A DNA stretch of 9,900 bases from Pseudomonadota bacterium (GTDB lineage Bacteria; Desulfobacterota; Syntrophia; Syntrophales; JADFWA01): positions 1 through 9,900 of the forward strand of contig JAUVKS010000047.1 of the NCBI GenBank assembly GCA_030596145.1. Direction: 5' to 3'. The notes under the pieces were generated by a model. The model was given only the letters and a program-made list of their open reading frames with translations. It had not been told where the DNA came from and made no database searches. Shown here in pieces: positions 6,047-9,900 of the stretch (position 1 is its first letter; every line of letters starts with the position of its first letter). Position numbers and translations under genes: made by a program.

Positions 6047-7012
6047 TTACACCCCATCGCCATTTGTGGTGTTAAAAACTGCTTTTATATGTGTTCCCTT
6101 TCCCGCTTCCGATTTTAACTCCATCGTATCGGCACATTTATTAATGTTAGGCAGTCCCATTCCGGCTCCGAAACCCAATTCCTGAACCCACACCGGGGCA
6201 GTTGAGAAACCCTGTCGCATCGCTTGTTCTATATCAGGGATACCAGGTCCGGCATCGCAGGCCTCTAATATAATATGTTGCTGATCTGCCGATACTGAGA
6301 TATGCCCCCCGTAACTGTAGATAATCATATTCATCTCCGCTTCATACGCTGCGATTGTCACTCGCCGAATTATTTGAGGGGGAAACCCTATTTGTGATAA
6401 TATTTTTTTAAGCTTGTTAATGGATTCTCCTGCTACATTGAAATCCCGACTGTCCACTCTATATTGGAAGTGAAAATTAGTCTTATCCATAGCAATGTTA
6501 TCAAAGACAGGGTTTATACTGTTATTATAGCGAAATTCTTCCGTGTGGTAGGCAATCTCAAGTCTTGTAAGCAATCCTTTAACGACGTCACCCTTGGTGA
6601 GAATACCGATTAACCTTCCGTGATTACGCTCAATTACTGGGAAGCGGCCAAAACCGTATTGCTCAAATTTGTTAACGGCATTAGCAAGTGGTTCGTCAGC
6701 GCAAAGTGTCTCTACTTTCTTGGACATTTTTTCCCCAACGGTGGCATCCATTTCTCCGTTGGACAGACACCTGATTAAGTCATCAATGCCGACAATGCCG
6801 ACCAATTGTTTGCCTTCTACTACTGGAGTTCCTGAGATACGCCTGATGCGCAAGATCTCCTTTAACTCATTCATTGTATTACTCGGACTGACGGTAACAA
6901 TATCGGTAGACATTACATCTTTAACCCTCAAACTATAGATCAATTCTTGAGTTTTTGTAATTTTCTTATCTTGAGTCACCTGAGTATCCTGTTTAGCTAA
7001 ATTAGACTCCAA
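6047..7012 (-). CDS. CBS-CBS-HATPase protein, RsbW/RsbT-like serine kinase family (321 aa)
   Basis: Two CBS motifs form an adenine-nucleotide-sensing Bateman module: VKDVMSTDIVTVSPSNT... to about residue 85, and GEKMSKKVETLCADEP... to about 150. A linker follows, then a GHKL ATPase of the anti-sigma/RsbT kind, with N-box AAYEAEMNMIIYSYGG (about 225-240), G1 box DAGPGIPD, GFSTAP, the glycine-rich lid GFGAGMGLPNINK and GKGTHIKAVF near the end. It is probably a cytoplasmic ATP-binding switch or serine kinase gated by AMP/ATP or a similar ligand. No sigma factor or STAS anti-anti-sigma partner is encoded nearby. The longest reading starts at TTG 7012 but has no good ribosome binding site. A GTG at 6979 has AGGA seven bases upstream and may be the true start, removing 11 residues. 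Confidence 0.88.
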   Translation of the reverse strand: MESNLAKQDTQVTQDKKITKTQELIYSLRVKDVMSTDIVTVSPSNTMNELKEILRIRRISGTPVVEGKQLVGIVGIDDLIRCLSNGEMDATVGEKMSKKVETLCADEPLANAVNKFEQYGFGRFPVIERNHGRLIGILTKGDVVKGLLTRLEIAYHTEEFRYNNSINPVFDNIAMDKTNFHFQYRVDSRDFNVAGESINKLKKILSQIGFPPQIIRRVTIAAYEAEMNMIIYSYGGHISVSADQQHIILEACDAGPGIPDIEQAMRQGFSTAPVWVQELGFGAGMGLPNINKCADTMELKSEAGKGTHIKAVFNTTNGDGV

Positions 7013-7019
7013 TAGCGGG

Positions 7020-7066
7020 TAAGAATATTATTAGCTTAGCGGTTTTTGCTGAGATAAATATTCTTA
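7020..7066. other. Two-part hairpin between the first and second genes of the operon
   Basis: TAAGAATATT (7020-7029) pairs perfectly with AATATTCTTA (7057-7066). Inside it CTTAGC (7035-7040) can pair with GCTGAG (7048-7053) around a T-rich loop, with one G-T pair that becomes an A-C mismatch in minus-strand RNA. It occupies nearly the whole 59-bp junction just upstream of the CBS-HATPase start. It could affect translation of that gene or mRNA stability. It is AT-rich and modest in stability. Confidence 0.4.
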
Positions 7067-7071
7067 GATTC

Positions 7072-7443
7072 CTATGTCATTTCACCAAGGGGTACCTTTT
7101 CAATGCAACCAACAATTCCCCTTGCATGCAACCGTCCAGAGGTTTCGAAGAGGATATATCTTGTGGAAAGAAGGGGGATATTTAGTTCCTTGGCTAATCG
7201 GATGGTTTCCTCCGGGGGTGTCTTTCCTCGAACCAGTATGATTGCCGCTATGTCAAGCATGTCTGAGGTTCTGACAACCTGCGGGTTGGTGAGACCGGTA
7301 AGGAGAAGGCTATGCTCTTTGGCGAAGGCGAGGACATCGCTCATCAGGTCGGCACTGAAGGCTGTTTTTACCTCCATATCCAGTTTTTCTTCTCCCACAA
7401 ACACCGTTGCATCGAGTATCTCTTTTACTTCGGAAAGAGTCAC
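7072..7443 (-). CDS. DRTGG-domain protein, first gene of the redox operon (123 aa)
   Basis: This small soluble protein has a DRTGG-type fold. It opens MTLSEVKEILDATVFVGEE, then shows ADLMSDVLAFA, LLLTGLTNPQVVRTSDML, AAIILVRGKTPPEETI, a short IPLLSTRYILFETSG strand-loop and a terminal SGRLHARGIVG segment. DRTGG domains are found in phosphotransacetylases and in small proteins beside Fe-hydrogenase genes; a ligand-binding regulatory role is likely. I prefer the GTG at 7443: AAGGGG lies five bases upstream and homologues, as I recall them, begin at this point. An ATG at 7464 would add seven residues (MKKKGGN) but has no clear ribosome binding site; the G-run it would translate looks like the binding site itself. 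It pairs with a shorter paralogue two genes on. Confidence 0.82.
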   Translation of the reverse strand: MTLSEVKEILDATVFVGEEKLDMEVKTAFSADLMSDVLAFAKEHSLLLTGLTNPQVVRTSDMLDIAAIILVRGKTPPEETIRLAKELNIPLLSTRYILFETSGRLHARGIVGCIEKVPLGEMT

Positions 7444-7464
7444 ATTCCCCCCCTTTTTTTTCAT

Positions 7465-7646
7465 AGATTACCAAAGGCAACCATTAAGAACCTGTTAATG
7501 TGTGATAGTTCAAGGTAGTTTTTTAGCAACCCAGCGGTTACCATAAGCAGGGTGGTATGTCAATGAATTTGTCGTTTTTCGCCCGCCATCCTTTTTAGTT
7601 ACAGGGAATTTTCAACTTATGTCCAATCGCATTTTGTTTTATTTTC
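7465..7646. promoter_or_regulatory. Left part of the divergent intergenic region (upstream of the redox operon)
   Basis: There is no gene here. A promoter for the minus-strand operon is expected. The best candidate I see on the minus strand is TTGCTA (7526-7521), a 16-base spacer and TATCAC (7504-7499), four matches of six in each box. A perfect TTGACA (7563-7558) lies further upstream but has no acceptable -10 box at 16-18 bases. No riboswitch or sigma54 pattern was recognised. The remainder is AT-rich with no further repeats that I can support. Confidence 0.3.
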
Positions 7647-7675
7647 TTGACATGGAGAAAGATTTGGTGTAGAAA
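7647..7675 (+). promoter_or_regulatory. Sigma70-type promoter for the TetR gene
   Basis: A perfect -35 box TTGACA (7647-7652) is followed after exactly 17 bases by TAGAAA (7670-7675), four of six matches to the -10 consensus. Transcription would start near 7682, about 77 bases before the TTG start of the TetR gene, and inside the inverted repeat described next. It probably serves the TetR gene and, through a 15-bp junction, the acyl-CoA dehydrogenase. Confidence 0.6.
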
Positions 7676-7679
7676 AAAG

Positions 7680-7702
7680 TGACCTTCGGTCATATACTGA
7701 CC
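7680..7702. promoter_or_regulatory. Probable TetR operator: TGACC/GGTCA half-site array
   Basis: TGACC (7680-7684), TTC, GGTCA (7688-7692), TATAC and TGACC (7698-7702) give a perfect 13-bp palindrome with a third half-site spaced five bases on, so the central half-site can pair with either neighbour. It overlaps the expected transcription start, a classic position for a repressor. The adjacent TetR gene makes autoregulation the simplest explanation. Binding is inferred only from symmetry and position. Confidence 0.55.
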
Positions 7703-7758
7703 ATAATTCACAATATGGACACAAGTCATCAGACTGCAAAAGGGGAAGAGTAAACATA

Positions 7759-8424
7759 TTGGAGCTCAATAACAGGAAAAAAAGAGAAAAGGAGCAAAGG
7801 AGAAAAGCGATCCTGAAGGCTGCAAGAAAGCAATTCTTTGAGAGAGGTTTTAAAGCTGTCACAGTTGCAAGTATAGCGAGGAAGGCCGAACTGAGCAAGG
7901 GGACAGTTTACCTGTATTTCAAAAGTAAAGAGGAGATATATGCTCAGATTCTTCTGAACGATATCGACAAGTTTCATGAGAGGACATTAGATGTTTTCCA
8001 GAAGAGTGGGATCGCTTCAGAGATGCTTAGGCATTTTGCTGATGTTTACATTGATTTTTTCCTTAATGACAGGGAATTGTTCAGGATACTGATGATCTTT
8101 ATGCTTCATATAGATAGCATGAAATTTTCCGAGGAACTCAACAAGCATCTCATAAGGACAACTAATAAAACCATAAATGTAATTGAAAGTATATTCCAGT
8201 ACGGAATTGATAAGGGAGAGTTTCCTCCGGACATCAATGTTAGACAGAGCAGAAATGCCATTTGGGGGTTACTCAATGGAGTCATTTCTCTTCACCTTTT
8301 TACCGGTAAGGAATTGATGAGGGAACAAAAGATTCGTTCAAGCGTTAGAGTCGGGTTGGATACATTAATTGAGGGGTTAACAGGTGTTCAGGTAATGGAT
8401 AATAAGAATTTTTCAAGCAAATAG
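7759..8424 (+). CDS. TetR/AcrR family transcriptional regulator (221 aa)
   Basis: The N-terminal 65 residues are a typical TetR DNA-binding domain: a basic leader, RRKAILKAARKQFFERGF, then the helix-turn-helix TVASIARKAELSKGTVYLYFKSKEEI (about 35-60). The rest is an all-helical ligand-binding and dimerisation domain with a hydrophobic stretch FRILMIFMLHID (about 108-119). The start is TTG at 7759, supported by AGGGGAAGAG eight bases upstream and by no in-frame ATG nearby. TetR proteins next to acyl-CoA dehydrogenases commonly sense acyl-CoAs and repress degradation genes (FadR/PsrA-like), and that is the likely role. An inverted repeat at the promoter is its probable operator. The inducer cannot be predicted. 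It is transcribed divergently from the redox operon and 15 bp ahead of the dehydrogenase. Confidence 0.92.
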   Translation: MELNNRKKREKEQRRKAILKAARKQFFERGFKAVTVASIARKAELSKGTVYLYFKSKEEIYAQILLNDIDKFHERTLDVFQKSGIASEMLRHFADVYIDFFLNDRELFRILMIFMLHIDSMKFSEELNKHLIRTTNKTINVIESIFQYGIDKGEFPPDINVRQSRNAIWGLLNGVISLHLFTGKELMREQKIRSSVRVGLDTLIEGLTGVQVMDNKNFSSK

Positions 8425-8439
8425 GGGAAGGAGGATTTT

Positions 8440-9900
8440 ATGAGCAATTTATTGGTAAACAGCAGAGATCAAAAATTTATTCTCTATGAGCAGCTTGGCA
8501 TTGAAAAGCTATTTACATCTGAGAAGTATGCAGATTACTCCAGAGACGTAGTGGACATGATGCTGAGTGAGGCTGAAAAAATGGCGGTGGATGTGATTCT
8601 TCCGACTTATGATGTGGGTGACAGGGAAGGGTGTACTTTAAAGGATGGGAAAGTTTCCGTGCCCGCCTGTTTCCATGATGCCTACAAGAAATTTTGTGAG
8701 GCGGGCTGGCTTTGCGCCGTTAGAGATCCCGAAGTGGGAGGGCAGGGGATGCCGCTGTCGGTCTGGGTGAGCTGTGCTGAATATTTCAATGCAGCCAATT
8801 TTGCCTTCGTAATGTATCCGGGTTTGACATGGGGAGCAGCTGGATTAATTGAGAAACATGGCACCGAAGAGCAGAAGAACAAGTATATGTACAGGATGTA
8901 TACCGGTGAATGGAGCGGCACCATGTGCCTGACCGAGCCGGGTGCAGGGAGTGATGTGGGCGCTACAAGGACGACAGCCAAAAGACTGCCCGATGGCACG
9001 TTCAGTATCACAGGCACAAAGAGCTTTATCTCCTCCGGGGATCATGATCTTACCGAGCAGATTATACATCCCGTACTTGCCAGGATCGAAGGGGATCCCC
9101 CGGGCACTGGCGGAATCTCCATCTTTCTTGTTCCCAAATACAGGGTGAATGATGATGGTTCCCTGGGTGAGCTTAACGATGTCATAACAGGGAACATTGA
9201 GCACAAAATGGGGATCAAGGGTTCCGCTACATGCACGCTCAATTTCGGCGAGGAGGGGAATTGCATCGGTGAACTTCTGGGTGAAGAACGTAAGGGCATG
9301 AGAATCATGTTCCAGATGATGAATGAAGCTAGGCTGGAAGTGGGGATGCAGGGTCTGGGTCACGCTACCGCCGCTTACGAACACGCGCTGCAATATGCAA
9401 AAGAGAGAATCCAGAGCAAACCGATCTGGGAGTTTACGAACCCCAATGCCGCATCCGTTCCCATTATTCAGCATCCCGATGTAAGGCGGATGCTTCTCTG
9501 GATGAAGGCCTATGTGGAAGGCATGAGGGCGTTGAACAGCTTTGTCGCATTCTGTATCGACATGGAGCATATTGCTGGAACTGAAGAGGAAAAGAAAAAA
9601 TGGGAAGGATTTATTGAAATCCTGACACCTGTCTGCAAGGCCTTCTGTTCGGATATGGGCGTGGAGATATGCTCGCTTGCGATCGATGTATATGGCGGCT
9701 ATGGTTACATTTCCGAATATCCGGTTGAACAGTATATGAGGGATTGTAAGATTGCCTGTCTTTACGAGGGGACAAACGGCATTCAGGCGCTCGACCTTGT
9801 CGGCAGGAAACTGGCTCAGAACAAAGGCGCGAATGTAAAAGCCCTTTTTGACGAAATTGCCGGCACAATTGAGAAGGTCAAGAAGGTTGAAGAACTGAAG
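8440..9900 (+). CDS. Acyl-CoA dehydrogenase, long DmdC/AcdA-like form, 3' end cut off
   Basis: 487 codons are present without a stop; the gene runs off the right edge. The ATG at 8440 has GGAGG about six bases upstream. The N-terminal helical region (1-130) includes FCEAGWLCAVRDPEVGGQGMP. The middle beta-domain carries CLTEPGAGSDVGA (163-175), SITGTKSFISSGD, ISIFLVPKY and HKMGIKGSATCTLNF, typical of FAD and acyl-CoA binding. The C-terminal helical domain ends with YGGYGYISEYP and CLYEGTNGIQALDL, in which E443 matches the catalytic base of medium-chain-type dehydrogenases. The extra helices between these motifs and the continuation past residue 487 fit the roughly 600-residue branch rather than the 380-residue one. 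It would oxidise an acyl-CoA to the 2-enoyl-CoA, passing electrons to electron-transfer flavoprotein. Substrate chain type is not deducible. Confidence 0.95.
   Translation, partial: MSNLLVNSRDQKFILYEQLGIEKLFTSEKYADYSRDVVDMMLSEAEKMAVDVILPTYDVGDREGCTLKDGKVSVPACFHDAYKKFCEAGWLCAVRDPEVGGQGMPLSVWVSCAEYFNAANFAFVMYPGLTWGAAGLIEKHGTEEQKNKYMYRMYTGEWSGTMCLTEPGAGSDVGATRTTAKRLPDGTFSITGTKSFISSGDHDLTEQIIHPVLARIEGDPPGTGGISIFLVPKYRVNDDGSLGELNDVITGNIEHKMGIKGSATCTLNFGEEGNCIGELLGEERKGMRIMFQMMNEARLEVGMQGLGHATAAYEHALQYAKERIQSKPIWEFTNPNAASVPIIQHPDVRRMLLWMKAYVEGMRALNSFVAFCIDMEHIAGTEEEKKKWEGFIEILTPVCKAFCSDMGVEICSLAIDVYGGYGYISEYPVEQYMRDCKIACLYEGTNGIQALDLVGRKLAQNKGANVKALFDEIAGTIEKVKKVEELK

Noticed and set aside
7521..7550. 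Possible sigma54 promoter on the minus strand (TGG...TTGCT)
   Set aside because: The distance between the GG and GC elements is three bases too long for a functional -24/-12 pair.
7535..7563. Perfect minus-strand TTGACA (7563-7558) considered as the operon promoter
   Set aside because: At the expected 17-base spacing the -10 region reads TAACCG, a poor match, and spacings of 16 and 18 are no better.
7617..7977. Minus-strand frames across the TetR promoter and gene start
   Set aside because: They overlap the well-supported TetR gene and its promoter and have low-complexity Leu/Ser/Phe-rich products with no motif.
8845..9570. A 241-codon open frame on the minus strand inside the acyl-CoA dehydrogenase gene
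   Set aside because: It is fully antisense to a gene with unmistakable family motifs, has no recognisable domain, and is rich in residues expected from reading a coding strand backwards.

Overview
The window looks like a chromosomal segment of an anaerobic bacterium, most likely a syntrophic or sulfate-reducing member of the Desulfobacterota (Syntrophus/Desulfobacter-like). This is inferred from gene content: a soluble NuoE/NuoF-type flavin and iron-sulfur complex with a GltD-type fusion, an operon arrangement typical of Fe-hydrogenase or formate dehydrogenase loci of anaerobes, and a TetR plus long acyl-CoA dehydrogenase pair typical of fatty-acid or aromatic-acid degraders. No taxon-specific marker is present, so the assignment is tentative.

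Layout. (1) Positions 7464 down to 1, minus strand: nine co-directional genes that read as one operon. In transcription order they are a DRTGG-domain protein, a CBS-CBS-HATPase (RsbW/RsbT-like) protein, a second DRTGG-like protein, a PHP-domain metal-dependent phosphoesterase, a small stand-alone HATPase, a NuoE-like [2Fe-2S] subunit, a small thioredoxin-fold [2Fe-2S] protein, a 1018-residue NuoF-GltD fusion, and the N-terminus of a protein with a NuoG/HydA/FdhA/HoxU-type [2Fe-2S] domain that runs off the left edge. (2) Positions 7465-7758: the divergent regulatory region, with a good sigma70-type promoter and a TGACC/GGTCA operator-like array facing right. (3) Positions 7759-9900, plus strand: a TetR/AcrR regulator and, 15 bp after it, a long-chain-type acyl-CoA dehydrogenase cut by the right edge.

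How they may work together. The NuoE, [2Fe-2S] and NuoF parts form the usual diaphorase module of electron-bifurcating hydrogenases and formate dehydrogenases. The fused GltD-like half adds an FAD site and a second, probably NADP(H), nucleotide site. One polypeptide could therefore link NAD(H), NADP(H) and ferredoxin pools, formally like a fused Stn/Nfn-type transhydrogenase; whether it also handles H2 or formate depends on the gene cut at the left edge. The five upstream genes form a signalling cassette of a kind seen beside Fe-hydrogenase operons in anaerobes. Its exact biochemical role is, to my knowledge, not established. The right-hand pair would feed reducing equivalents from acyl-CoA oxidation, so the divergent region may coordinate carbon oxidation with electron disposal; that last link is inference.

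The most unusual non-coding stretch is 5513-5686, a 174-bp gap inside an otherwise tight operon. It is filled with short repeats and palindromes, including a nearly perfect 30-bp palindrome directly after a stop codon.
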